From Diplosphaera chodatii (Eukaryota; Chlorophyta; Trebouxiophyceae; Prasiolales; Stichococcaceae), in assembly GCA_032358165.1 (NCBI GenBank), contig JAALGY010000012.1:2294001-2358000 (forward strand): a stretch of DNA of 64,000 nt. The letters are read 5' to 3'. Each line of letters starts with the position of its first letter. The first letter of the stretch is position 1. The notes under the pieces are model-generated. The model was not told the DNA's origin and searched no databases. It saw only the letters and a program-made list of their open reading frames with translations. Positions 10,654 to 23,362 of this stretch are shown piece after piece. The position numbers and the translations under genes were made by a program.

Positions 10654-13600
10654 TCACAGCGACTCCAGCGGCACAGGCAGCTGCAGCACGAACACGGTGA
10701 CCCACAGCGTGAGGGGCACGACGGCGATGGCGTACAGCCGCAGCAGCAGCTCCGCCAGCCGCGCCGCGCCCGCCTGGGTCTGCATGCATGCCAGAGCAAC
10801 ATGTATCTGACACTGTTGGAACCAGTACTTCCTTTGTGGTAAGACGCACCCACGGTGCACTGCTCTACGTGTGCATCTAACAGCTGCACAGCAGGGGAGC
10901 CTGCGCTGGATGTGAGCGGGATCAATGCTGTGGAGCATGGCCGGTGTACGGAGAGCCTGCTGGGCGCACCTTCTCGTCCAGGTTGAGGAGGACGACCAGG
11001 TTCTGGGCGGTGGGCATGGCGCCCTGCAGCAGCACCACCAGCGTGACCACCGGGTCCGCCGGCATCAAGCCCCCCGCCGCCAACCCTGCAGTACACCGAT
11101 GCACAGCATGAGCATCTGCAGGGTTTTGGTTGATGGCGAGGGGCCATAGCAGCAGTGCGACGATGATGACCGGCACCCTTGCCTCACTGCCTGAGGCGCC
11201 GTCTGTCAGTAAGCCGCGAGCCGCAACAGGACAGCAGGCTTGTGCAAATGTAGCAAGCGTCTGACTGGCTCTGGGCAAGAATCCAGCAGTCATCCTGCAC
11301 ACAATGAGCTGCAGGCCATCCCTTCGCTTGCAACACAGGCCTCCATACATGAACCCCGCCTCCAGCGCACCCTTGACGACGGCGAGGGTGGCGAGGGGCA
11401 TGACCAGCAGCCGCACGACGGCGACGGCCAGCAGGGCGCGCGCGTCGGCGGCGCCCAGCCCCAGGCGCGCCGCCCGCCGCAGCCGCCGCTCCAGGGTGCC
11501 CGCCTCCCGCCGCTGCAGCGCCGCCCCGCCTGCAGCGAGCACGCGCGCTGTCAGGCGAGACAATGCTGCATGGGGCTGGCGGTGCAGCGCCGACGGCCTC
11601 CCACCAGTGCAGCGAGACATGGCCTGTTGCTCTTCACGAAACAGGTGGCCCGTGTCGCCTCAACAAGCACGGAAATGCTGGTCCCCAGCAAGCAGAGCCT
11701 TCACGCTGCAGGTGGAGTCAGGTGAGGCTGCACACGCAGAGGACGAGGGCCCACCGTCGTAGGAGGCGGTGGGGTCGTAGGAGAAGCGGGTGGGGTGGTC
11801 CAGCGAGGAGGTCACAGAGATGGTGCGCGCCGCCAGCGGCCGCTGCGGCGCCTCCCCCTGCCGCACCACCACATGCACGATGCTTTGTCCGCTTTGGCTG
11901 TTGTGACGCAGCGGCACACCTGCTGCTCTTGTGGGGGCGCTGAGCCTCCTGGCTCAATTCCGAGAGTCTCTACAGCGCCACCGCTCAGACTGCGGGGCGG
12001 GTCAGCAGCAGCACGGGTCATCATCCGCACATGTGATCCGAAACAGCTTCACACTTCAGTATCGGACCCGGGCGCACCGCGTCGTCGGGCGGGAACATGG
12101 AGGCGCCCAGCACCACGGCCGACACCGCCAGCGTGGCGCCGCCCAGCATCGCCAGCAGGTCCATCGCCGCCCGCGCCGCCCCCACCGCCAGCCGCACCTC
12201 CAGCCCCCACCTGGCAGGGCGCACCGCGCACATCGCCGTGACCTCGCATGGCTTGCAGCACTGGTGTGTGGCGGCATGGCAGCCATGCAGAGGAGAGCAG
12301 CTTGCAAGCTCATGCTTGATAAAAGTTTGCCTGCGTCTTGCGCTCGCAGAGCAACTCAACCCTGTGTCTTGGAAGCGGATGCAGCAAGGCGGCAGACCAG
12401 GCACCTGGCGGGAGGCGATGCAGCAAAGTTGGCGGCCGTCGCTGCCTCGGGCGGGAAAAGCAGCGCGCCGAGCGGCGTCAGGCCCACGACCAGCCCCAGC
12501 ACCACACCCATCAGCGGTGGATTTACGAGCTGCACCCATTGCACCATTCCTGGTGTTGCAGCTGGCTGGGAGGAACCTACAGGAGTGGCGGCAGCACCCA
12601 GGAAGCAATGGCATGTAGCAAGAGTAGTATGAGGCACAAAGTCCATGTACATATCACCCTGCGCAGTCAACGTGGGCTTGCACCTCTCGACAGCTGGACC
12701 AGACTGCCTCTGCCGCGGCGCGTGCCCCTGCGCCCGCAGCCGTCAGCAGCCCGGCCAGGCCGCCCCTGCGGAGCGCAGACCACGCCGCTGAGGGTACGTG
12801 CGCCATCCGAGCCAGGGGACCGCTGCCCTCGGAGCTGTCTGAGTCGCTGCCGTCTGCGCAGCCAGCATCAAGAGGTCAGTGCTGGAGACGCCAGCAGATA
12901 AGCAGGACACCCTGAGGGCGCTCAGCTCGTAGCAACAGGTGGAGGGGGTCCCTGGCAGCTGTGCTCCCACAAGCCTGCTCAGCTAGGCGTCGCACTGCCC
13001 AGCTTGAGGACCGTGCAAAAACAAACAGTGCCCTCCTGGGGGGTTGAGTCACCTGGGCGCAGGATGCGGGGGCCCAGCGCCCACAGCATCGGCGACCAGG
13101 CCATCTGGTACAGGGCCAGGTAGCCGACGGCGCGTTCAGCGGGGGCGCCCACCAGCAGGCTGGTCATGAACACCAGCGGCAGCGTCATGGAGTTGCCGAA
13201 CATGCACGCCGCCCGCACCATCTCCAGCGTTCCTGCCGCAAACACTCCACCAGTCGGCAGTGGCGCAGCACACCCCTTGAACCTTGAGAACCACACCTTT
13301 TGCCAAGGGGAGGTGCCCACGTTGCTACTGAATGGTGCAGAGCACTGTGTCAACAGCACGGTTACATCCGAGGATGCATGCATCTCGGAGCTTGGCAGTG
13401 GCCCCCTAACCTTCTGGGATGGTGCGCTGCCGGGCGCGCAGCGCGGGGGCTGCGGAAGCTGGAAGCCGCGCCGCCTTCGCCGTCGCCTCCGCGATGGCGC
13501 TGGAGCTGGGGGTCGGGTCGTTGGGGTGCCACCCCAGCACCTGCTCACCATTGAGCTGCTCTTGCAATCCCACCATACACATCTAAGCTGGCTCCAACCT

Positions 13601-15065
13601 ATAACTGCAACGCCCAGGGGGCTGACTAGGGCCCATGTCAACCACTCGTTATTGTAGAGGCTGCAGTCAGTAGCGTGAGACAGCGTTAGGAGCATGGGTT
13701 CAGGTTTACAAAGCAACAATGGCACCCCTGTACCTTCTTCTCCTGCGAGTAGCGGCCGTCCACCAGGCGCACCGCCACAAACGAAGCAAGCCAACCCACA
13801 ACCGTCTGCGACATGCGAGGCACTCAGCCGGCAGTCTTGCAGGTGGCCATCGTGCATGGGCGACTACTTTTGGTGAAGACTCATTGAAGTTGCAGAGGTG
13901 TGTACAGCACCACCCCGGTTGCTCAAGCAGCCCCTAGCAACAGCTGCCTACCTGGATGACGGCAATGGCCGGGATGGCAAACAGCGTCCAGTGGTGCGAC
14001 TCCACCAGCGTTGCCGCCACTTTCGTGAACAGCATGCACGGGATGAGCACATTGAAGGACACCTGTGCACAAGAACCAATTCCACAGCATGAATGGGTGT
14101 GACACCGCCCGTGAGCCCGGGTGCTGTGCAGTGAGTTCCTGTTTGCCCAGCCCATGTGTCACGGTCACAGCGTTTGGCATCTGCGCCGCTGCCCTCGATT
14201 GTGCTCACCTTGCTGAGCACGGGCGCGGTCTCTGCGGGCAGGTGGCCCTCCGTCAGCAGCCAGCCGATGCCCACGCAGACGAGGAAGAGCTTCAGCGAGG
14301 CGGCGCATGCGGCGCCCAGCACCCCGCTCTCCACCCCCCGCTGCAGCGCGTGCCCTGTGGCAGAAAGATGACATGTACTGTTAATGTGAGGTCTGTGCGG
14401 ACATGCAGCTATGCGACCCACCATAAGGACGGGATCACTACAGCTCACGCTGCAGAGCTCGCACCCAGTACCAACAGGGAGCAGGTGCTGTCTGGCGCAG
14501 GTGTCAAGCCTGGGTCAGCGGCACGACTGCAAGCAAATGTGGCTGCTGCTGCAGTTGGGGAACAGCCTCAGGTGATACCCACTGTGGCTCTGTGCTGGTG
14601 CCCACCTACTAGCTCAGTGGTCGGCAACGGCGGCAGCTGCACGGACTGCACTGCGTGCACTGCTGCCGGCAGGAAGGGCAGGTAGGCGCCGAACTGGATG
14701 CCATAGGCGCCCAACTGTGCTGCAAGATGCTGCGCTGAATGTGCTGCCGTGCTGACTGCCCACCCTGCGCCGGCAGCTGCGGATGCTGATGTTGCGGTCT
14801 GCATGCACCGTTGCCGCCGCTGCCGCCTTGCCTGCATATGCTGTACAGGTGCGGCGCCGATCCGAGCGCTGCTGGGCCGCTGCTGCGGAACTTCAGCGGC
14901 TGTTGGCCACGCATGCTGGCTGCTGATGCTCCGCCGAGTCCGTGATCTGTTGCTCAAATATGCTTGGCTCCGCAAATGGATGGTGGGTGGCATGGCTGTG
15001 GCATCAGCATGAGCCCGAGGTCGGTGCACTGCAGACCGTCCCAGCGGCAACCGCATGGACTGCAT
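10654..15065 (-). CDS. PIN-LIKES (PILS) / auxin efflux carrier-family membrane protein
   Basis: About 13 exons; in-phase ones include 14606-15065, 14209-14354, 13952-14062, 13734-13805, 13411-13540, 13053-13232, 12684-12853, 12405-12529 and 12210 downward, with the last ending in a stop at 10654. Hydrophobic spans occur throughout: ASLKLFLVCVGIGWLL, FNVLIPCMLFTKVAATLV, PLVFMTSLLVGAP, NPPLMGVVLGLVVGLTPLG, and a C-terminus with PTAQNLVVLL and YAIAVVPLTLWVTVFVLQL. The halves separated by a charged, Ser-rich loop, and the Asn-Pro-Pro and MPTAQN motifs, match PF03547 proteins of PILS type. In land plants PILS proteins sit in the ER and control intracellular auxin; the algal substrate is unknown. 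The N-terminal exon (from ATG 15065) is long, Arg/Ser/Ala-rich and of uncertain extent; internal ATGs such as the one near 14808 are alternatives. The exon 11/12 junction (about 11360 to 11083) was not resolved in phase. Confidence 0.85.
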
Positions 15066-15902
15066 GGCTTGGGCAAGCGATCAAGTCAGCTCAACTGGCT
15101 GCATGCTATCGAATGTGGTAGCATGCTGACTTGACCGTCTGCAACACTGCGGCAGCGCCCCAGTGACCTTCCTTTTTTTAAAACCAAGTCCTTGCACGTT
15201 CGCCTGACACGATCAATTACTGATAGCACGCCCTCGCAGCTATCGCAATCCCCGCTAGGAGCGTGGAGCTTGGGACAAGGTAAATTCAGACCATGCATGC
15301 AAGCTGAGCTGCCTGTCTAGATGGTCGCTGATCGCGCTCAACGGCTGCTATACCACCCGTAACTACTATCCCAAAAGCTGTGCGTCTACTGTCAAAACAT
15401 TTCAAACCCTTCCAACAGTTGACATTGGATGCTGCATGCAGAGGTGTCGCACCTGTCGCTGGCTTCACGATAGCGCGGGAGCTGTTAGAGTCCGTGTCAC
15501 TTGCCACGTGGATCGTACATCATCAGATCTGTGCTTGGAGGGCTCGCCCGATGACCTGGTCCGTTCGCAGAGCTGCGCTGGACGATCGGACAGCAGCTTG
15601 TGCCGTTGTTGCGTTGTCACTGGTGCAGGACGGCTGTGGCAGCTTGTCACGGTGCTGTTCGTGCGTCAGGTCTGAGTCAGGTTGGTGGTTGTGCATGCGC
15701 CTCGCCACGCCTCGAGAATCACGCTTGTTGTGGTGTTAAGCAGCAGCTGTCACTGGTAGCAGCGGAGCGTGGGGCCCGTGTGGGGTGGTCTGCTGCCTGC
15801 GCAGCTACGTAATACACCGAGTAACACACGGAGGTCACCACAGGTTGTGAAGCCCAGCTTGGCAGCAGGGGCTGCCGACACAGCTGCGCCGCTGCGTCCA
15901 GC
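15066..15902. promoter_or_regulatory. Divergent promoter region, PILS and RING-H2 genes
   Basis: These 837 bases separate the ATG region of the minus-strand PILS gene from the ATG of the plus-strand RING gene. Short open frames exist on both strands but none shows family resemblance or in-phase splice sites to the neighbours. It probably contains both 5' untranslated regions. Confidence 0.4.
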
Positions 15903-17424
15903 ATGGCGGCATGGATCTTCAGCGGCGTGCTGGTCGGATTCATGGCGTGCCTCCTGCTGTCGTTGACACTGGTGCGTGCAGCGCGGTGCTGCTTTGCTGC
16001 GCTCCATTGCCCACCCATGCTTCCATCTGAGCGCATCACAAGGGTCCCATCCGAGTGTCAACACCAAGCATAGCTGGGCTCACCGCTGCGCTCCGCATTA
16101 CGCCGTGCAGGCGGCGCACTGCGTGAACCCCGTGCGGCGGCACAACTCGCTGCGGGCGGTGCGGGTGCGGTGGAACTGGCTGGCACGGGTGCTGTGCTGC
16201 GGCGCCCTGCGCGTGACGGTGCCCGACCCCATAGGTGCGGCAGCAGGGGTCCACCACTCCGCTGCTGTAGTGTCCGCAGCTTCTGACCATGCCGCGCCCA
16301 CCATGAGAAAAGGCGGCAAGGTGAGCCCTCCTGTTGGCTGTGCGCAGAGGACCCGTGGTTCCAGGACCCGCAGCGGCCCGGCCACGTGCGTGCGCAGCGT
16401 GCCAACAGGGGCATCGCGCCGCAGCTGCTGGAGCTGCTGCCCACGCACCTCGTCCCCTCGCACGGCCCCGGCGGCGGCCAGCTGGCGAGTAGCGGGCACA
16501 CAACCAGTGTTATGTTAGTCGGCGTGACGCAGTCGGCTGGCCAGCTGCGTTGTGCAACAGATGCTACCCTACAAACAGCTGCAACCAGCTGCTGCGTCCT
16601 TCCCACTTGGCGTCACAGCTCGGCTTCACAGCTCTGGGGCATGAGGCTGAAGACATCAGCTCCTGGCTGGCACACCCAACACCGTCGGAACAGGTGGACC
16701 ATCCCTGAACAACGAGGAGGAGGAGGTGGATCTGTGGCAACGCCCCCTGCCCCATGCTACGCCGCAGGCGGAGGGCAACGCGTCGAAGGGGCAGGGGGGC
16801 GCCGAGGAGTGCGCCATCTGCCAGGACGAGTTCAGCGGCGGGCAGCGGGTGGCGGTGCTGCCCTGCCGCCACGCCTTCCACGAGGCCTGCATCCACAAGT
16901 GGCTCCTGCGCCGCGCGACCTGCCCCATGTGAGCCGTGCACCATCGCTGCCATGCACAGCGCCGGCGAGCGACGCCCGCTGAGCCGCTGTGCCGATTGGC
17001 TGCCAGGCATTAGACGCCCTTGTTGTCAGCCGCTCTGAACGCCCAGCGAATGGCGGCTTATTGGCGCTAGTATGCTGCCTACAGGTCTCTGTCGACACCA
17101 TCAGGTGGTCGTTGGAGGGGCAAGTCTGCTGTGTCGCACAGGTGTCAGCGGGAGATCACGCAGGAGGGCATCACCGGGCAGCCAGAGAAGCAGCCGGCGC
17201 CGCCGTCAGAGCAGCAGGCGGGACATGGGTGCAGTCTGCCAGCAGACTGCGTTGCTGTGGAAATGCCCTACGCTGGGGACACTGGATTGCCAGTGGCACC
17301 CGGCCAGCAGCCTGCAGCACCAGCCGGCAGCCGGCCTGCTGCTGGTGAGGGGGAGCAGCTACCGCAGCGGGTGGCCAGCAGCAACCCAGTCGTGGCATCA
17401 GCCAACGGGCCAGTGCCACCCTGA
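15903..17424 (+). CDS. Membrane-anchored RING-H2 finger protein, probable E3 ubiquitin ligase
   Basis: Five exons join cleanly: 15903-15971, 16111-16234, 16348-16488, 16694-16928 and 17142-17424, giving 283 residues. Exon 1 encodes one hydrophobic N-terminal helix (WIFSGVLVGFMACLLLSLTL), a likely membrane anchor. The RING-H2 domain spans exons 4-5: CAICQDEF, then LPCRHAFHEACIHKWL, then CPM joined across the intron to CQREIT, supplying all eight zinc ligands in C3H2C3 order. The C-terminal ~70 residues are Pro/Gln/Ser-rich. The layout (N-terminal anchor, RING-H2 further on) resembles plant ATL-type ligases, although a GLD motif was not seen. The intron inside the last CxxC pair gives confidence in the model because only the splice restores it. 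Substrates are unknown. Confidence 0.9.
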
Positions 17425-18144
17425 GCAGGTGGCTTGAGCAACTGGACGCTGTGCACCGAATACCGAACTTGTAGTTGCTTGGTTGCTTGGTTTCCAGCAG
17501 TTGGCAGTACTGCTCCATGTACAGTCCTTAGCACTGGTTTAGGTATGCAGCTTGCCTCAGTGGTTGGCTGCTGTCAGGGCTATGTACCGCAGGTGAACTA
17601 TCAGAGCTCCTTTGATCAAGCGTGATTGTTTGATGTCTTCGCTGAATTTGCACCATTCTTATTGTACTTATGACATTCCGCATAACAGCAGTTTGCATGC
17701 AGTCAGCAGTTGGCCAAGCAAGGTGCGTCACGGATGACTCCCCAATGTACACATGCAAACCCGAATGATATTTGTAGAGCAGGGACCGGTCGACCCTGCT
17801 GACACAACAACGAACAAAAGCAACATCCACGGACCTGTAATACTCAGCTGCTGCATGGCAATACAGCGCCTGACACAATATACTTCCATTGACCGCCGGT
17901 GCTGCCACAGCGGCTGGGCCAATGGGTGAATAGGGTGCGGCACCCACATCAAACAGAAGCAGCGGCGTCGAGAAATACTCCGGCTGTCAATGTTGAGATC
18001 GTCGTGGAGGAAGCAATACGAGATTGCTTGCAAGTAAGGCCATAGTGGCCAGGCTCCCAGCCACCCTGCGCCACAGCTGCCTTGACGCTTCCCATGCAAC
18101 TGGTGGGAAGGTGTAAGCCTCTCCCGCCACTGTTGTTTGCTGAT
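17425..18144. other. Convergent intergenic region, RING and LHT1 3' ends
   Basis: No exon was found. A TGTAA at 17836-17840 on the plus strand, about 410 bases after the RING stop, is a plausible poly(A) signal for that gene. I did not find a matching TGTAA on the minus strand for the permease. Confidence 0.4.
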
Positions 18145-21100
18145 TTACGTGTAGAACTCGTAGCTGCTCGCAGAGTTGATGATGCCACGCAGCCCGCCGA
18201 TGGCACCCTGTGGCAAGGCCAGCCAGCCCTTATGCATATAGTATCACAAGTGAAACTGTACAGGGAGCAGCGACTGCAGGGCAGGATGCAATGCTTGCGC
18301 TGGGTGCAGCAGCGGGTAGCGAGATGGCGAGGAGCCAGGTGAAGCACGGCCTCACCAGGATGGTGGTGACCAGTCCCCACACGATGCAGAAGTAGCTGGG
18401 GATGCAGTGGATCTGCAGCACACCAGGCATCGCTCGCGTCTTTGATCACAGCACTACTGCGGGTTTGATGGGTGCTTGCATGCACCAAGAGGGGCCTCTC
18501 TGCTGTGGAACTCCTGCAGTGGGCTGCACTGCTCAACAGCCTGCACACAATGCCAGGAACCAGTACAGTACACACGGCAGCAGGGCGCCAGAAGTAGGAG
18601 CTCACATCGGTGAGCGTCGGGCGGTACAGGATGATCCACATAAGCGGCGGCAGCCAGAAGGTCGTCGGCCCTGTGGCGATGGCGCCAATGAAGCCCAGCA
18701 GGTCGCCGAAGAAGGGCTGCGCATACAACACAGACGGGAGTCAGTCCACAGGTTGGCTCCTACAGGCCAACAGCTCTAAAAGACCATCCACCGGCCTGTA
18801 TAAGACTCGCTGCATCACTGTCATGATGTGTACAAGTCGGACATGGTTTTTACTGAAGCACTGGCGAGGCATTTACGCCTTGGCTGCCATGGACGCTGCT
18901 GAGCACTGCAGCATGTACCAGTGTTGCAGCAGTGCTGCGCAGCGCAGCAGCAGTCTAGCTGTGCACCAGTGTGATGGCGATGAAGGTGGTAAAGATGACG
19001 TAGACTGTGCGGTAGCCGAAGCGGATGGGAAAGCTGATCTTGATGTTGCGGCGCAGCATTAGCTGCTCGATCATGTCGTAGACTGCAAATGCAAGCCATT
19101 ACCCACGTGTTACCCTCGGGACAGGTATGTCAAGGTGCTGCCCACGTTTGGCTGCTGACACGGTGGCTGCTTCGCAGGAAAGACTGGGAAGGCATACCTG
19201 GGACAGTGTAGACCTGGTAGCTGCCCAGCACGTGGACCAGCACCATGGCGGACGCCAAGGAGATGACGCCCCTCGGGTTCTCCAGGCTGAACAGGATGTT
19301 GCCTGCGGATGCACATATGCGCACCGTCAGCCACACCTCGGCAGGCCTACAAGACGCATGGGAGACTCCCATGCACAGCTGGGCAGCTCATGGACAGCTG
19401 TAGTGACCGAGGACCGAGGAGCATCAGATGCTGCAACATTGTCTGCGGGGCCAGGCAAGCGCACTCTGCACGGTGTCGCCATATGCCCAGTATCTGCAAT
19501 AGCACGACAGTAGTTGGTATGGGTTACACACGCCACCTCGAGAGTTCTGCAGGTCACACTAGCATTTGCCGGTCGTCCTGACATAAGACGTTGGCACTCA
19601 CCCGGTGAAGGCAACCGAGAAGTAGCACCACGACACAATGGCATATGCGATGTACACTCCTGCAAATGTAGGCAAGCAAACATTAGCAGTGCAGTGCAGC
19701 ATCACGGTATGCATGATGTCCGCAGCATGCAGGCTCCCAAGGGAGAAAGACCGCACCGCGCATGTAGGGCTGCAGCGTTGGCGGCGGGCTGGGCAGCGTG
19801 GCTTGGATCTCCAAAATGACATTGTGGCCGCCATATGCGAAAGCCTGCCAAGTCAGCAACAGGCATTAGACCTTCTGGCATCTTATGCGGTGTCATACTT
19901 CGGGAGCAGCACACAACAGGGGTGTCCACAAGCATCGTAAGGTTCAGGGTGGTTGTGAGCCGTCAGCCTTGCATGCTGGTAGGTGCAGTGCATCACTCAC
20001 GATAATGCCCAGGGAGTTGAAGCCGGACAGCACGGCGTCAGCGGTGGAGAAGTTGCTGGTGTTGTAGCTGATGCCCGGCTGCTTGCCGTTGTGGATCGTC
20101 AGGCCTGCATGTTGTGGGCGATACCGTCAGAAGGAGATGGGTGGGCACAAAAGAACCCTATTAGCCTTTACCAAAAGACTGGACGACGAGCTCTGTGTTT
20201 CAATCAACAGCTTGCACTGCTCAAAAACACATGATGAGCATGTTGTATGCAGCTGATGGCGCAGGCTCACCTGTGGCGATGGTGGAGTAGCCCAGCGACA
20301 TGACGGCGGCCAGGAAGGAGATGCCCCGCAGCGAGTTGAAATTCCGCAGCTGCGCGCACGGCAAGCCACCCAGTTGTGTTCTGGACAAGCAAGCGGGTGG
20401 TGCGCGGGCACAACGGCCGACAGGGGCGCACGCAGTGGGCTGCCGTCTGCAGACACGCACCAGGGAGATGAAGATCTGGCTGATGCCAAAGATGAGGATC
20501 CACAGGCTGAGGCCGAAGGGCGTGCCTGGGTAGTACAGATGGTAGATACGGTACCTGCACCGCTGCAGACATGCTGTCATTTCATGATTGGCATGAACAT
20601 CAGTGTCACACACAAAGACATCCTCGGTTGCACGTTGGCATTCCAGATGCGTCCAACACATTGCAGACACGGCACAACACGCACATTGCGCTGCCGCCTG
20701 TGACAGAGTACACGATGCCCAGCCCAATCATCATGATGAGCTGGCACGGCAGCACGATCCAGATGCCGAGCTTTGGACCTGCGCAGGGCAGCACACCACG
20801 ACATCGGCAGCTGCGTAGTTTCCTCTGTGACGTCCGGCACACCGGCACATGTGTCTATCGAGACTGGCATCAGTGATCAAGGCGCAGCACGTGAGTCGTG
20901 CCCCCACAGGTTAGTCATGCCCCATGTTATACGGCCATGCATCAGCAGCGGTGCGCACCGAAGACATACTGGCCCAGCTCGTGGTAGCGACCAAAGCGGT
21001 GGCCGTCCAGCTCGTGCATCGCGCACAGCTGCGGGTGACATAAGCAAGTCTTTTGCTGAGCTTTTCGATTGCATGTGGCAGCACCGTTCACACTACAGCA

Positions 21101-22788
21101 TCCCCTATCACAGCAACCAGAGGTGCAGCAGCTGCGCTGCAGGGTTGCCATGGCGAACATCTGATCACAGAGTGGGTAACGCCACCTGCCCACCTGCCAC
21201 AGGGTGTACAGGGAGGTGACCCAGGACAGGCACATCACGATGACGCCGCCGGACCAGGTCAGGTATTTCATGGCGAAGGGCAGCCCCAGCACGCCGGCGC
21301 CCACGATGGCGGTGGTGTTGTGGAATGCGCTGCAGATGCCGACACAGCAGCATCGGTGCCACGAGCCTGGTTATAGGCTGTTGGTAGGCCGGTCGTGTCG
21401 ATGCAGCAGTTTGAACATGCATTGCCGGTGCATCAGGCACGGCTGTGTCTTGTGCCCAGCTGTGGCTCTGGCACGAGCCCAGCTGGAGGTACGGCCCGGA
21501 ACACAACACCCACTGCGCAATGGCAGTGCTGTCAGGTGCCTCAGCTCACCTGTACCACCTGCAGGTGCATTGCACTGGCCCGATCAGTGCTCCGCCTGCT
21601 CACATGCACATGGTTCGCACGCCCTGCTGACTAGGAATGCCGACTGCCGGCCCCCGTCTGCCTGCGGTGCGGCTGACTGACAGAATAGGGCTGCTGCGGC
21701 TCATCAGGATAGAAGGAGCGGCCCGATCGCGCTGTGCGGCGCCGTGGCGGCCGCCGAACCCCGTGCGAGGGTTCTGAACAGTCGTGCATTGAACACCTAG
21801 CTTCCATGTGGCATCCGAAAGATGAGCCCAGGGGTCGGGGCTGCCCTATCGGCGCAATGACCAGCCCGAAGTGTTGCATGTGCAATCCAAGCCTCATCTA
21901 CGGCCCCGGTGCTGGAAAGTCGGCCTCTTTCGCACGTCATAATCTGGCGTGACTAACAGGAGGGCGCACCCAAATCCACGGGTGCAGCCCGCGCAGCGGG
22001 CCCCACATGCCGGCGCCGACCTGCCCTGCTCTGTAATTGAGACTGTAACACGTCCTGAATGGTGCTGGTTGCGAACGCCCGATCGCGGGACCGGCGGGTC
22101 GCACTTCGGCCCAAGGAAATCGTGGTGGTCACATGAGTCAGGGTCGAGCCGAGGTCACCGTCGAGCAGGGTGTTCCGCTCTCAACCCCATTCAAGCACAG
22201 CTAACGGTCAACCTCTGGACGCATGCACAGGCGTCGGCGACAGAGCATTGCAGTTGCCGAGCGGCCCGAAACCCCCACCCCAAAGATTTGCTGGGTAGTA
22301 ATGTAGCCTAAACCGTGCTCGTGAAGTTCCGTCGCGTCCGCACCGTGCTGAGGGGAAACCTTCGAGACTTCCTACGTTCTATCCATCAATCGGTTTCACA
22401 ACGGCGTCGCGTGGCAGAACGCCCAAGTCGTGCACAGCACAGGTTGCAGGTGCTCACCACTTGGCGCTCTGGTCCGCGCTGTTGGGCAGCACATCATTGA
22501 AGCGCTTGGAGTCAGGCACGAAGTAGTTGCCTTTCCGGTCCATCGTGCCTGCACATGCATACCCAGGCAGAAGTAAAGGAAAGCTGCGCAGCGGTGTGCA
22601 TGGCAGTGGGCAGCCTGTGATCCTGAATAGTGGTTAAAGACATGCATGCAGCAAAGCTATCGCATTGACACCATAGCGTACACCATACCGGTGCCGCGGC
22701 TGGGCTGGCTGGTCTCGACGCCTTTCATGTCGGCTCCATGCTCCATCGCATCGAGGTCCTTGCCACTCTGCATCATGTCTTTCGCCAT
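18145..22788 (-). CDS. LHT-type amino-acid permease, copy 1 (AAAP family)
   Basis: About 15 exons encode an amino acid/auxin permease closest in motif order to plant lysine-histidine transporter (LHT) proteins, proton-coupled importers of the plasma membrane. Exon 1 is 22689-22788 from ATG 22788 and exon 2 is 22458-22548. After an intron of about 1.1 kb come [20 protein letters not shown] (exon at about 21205-21330), [34 protein letters not shown]...[67 protein letters not shown] and a last exon (18145-18209) ending [16 protein letters not shown]. Each block aligns in order with the LHT fold of 10-11 transmembrane helices. It is a paralogue of the gene at 47237-51770, with the same exon plan including the long second intron. 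Substrate range cannot be read from the sequence. Confidence 0.9.
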
Positions 22789-23362
22789 GCTGGGCAATCG
22801 GGCGTGTGCAGGGCCCCCGTGCCTGACGATGAGAGCAGGTGCAAAGGCAGCGAAAAGCAAGTGTGTTTCGAGTGTGGTTGCTTGCGCGGGATGACGGCAA
22901 CCTTCGCACCCGTGGCTGGAAGCAGATCATGGGGTTTTGTCTGACGTCCGACCTTGTGTCGTCAGACCTGGTGACGACAGATGTGGAGAGATTGCTTGCG
23001 TGCTTACCAAATCCACCGTTCGCAGCTCTGGGACGGCCATGTTCTCCTGAGCATTGGCATGTCATGTGGTGTCGGAGTCCGTATACTGCTGCCGGCACAC
23101 TCACAGGCATGTCACAAACCCTGTGTGACTCACGCTATGTCTCTGTGGTGCATGCACCTTGATAGCATAGACACAGATTTGGCACCTGCCAAAATCGAGC
23201 ATGCGTTAGTAACATGACTGAGCAGCACCACTAGAGCCTTGTCATGTTGGCCGTGAAATTGTGCCACCGAATACCGCCGCCATTGGGAAATTCAACTGCG
23301 CCAGGCTAGTCATGAAGGAGATGCTCAGCCTGCAGCTGGTCCACCAGGAGGCACACGCATAT
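22789..23362. other. Intergenic region between LHT1 and U-box gene A
   Basis: This holds the upstream region of permease 1 and the 3' end of U-box gene A, both minus strand. Open frames on either strand have no recognisable content. Nothing else seen. Confidence 0.4.

Noticed and set aside
21949..22311. Plus-strand 120-codon frame inside the long second intron of LHT1
   Set aside because: No family resemblance, and no counterpart in the equivalent intron of LHT2.
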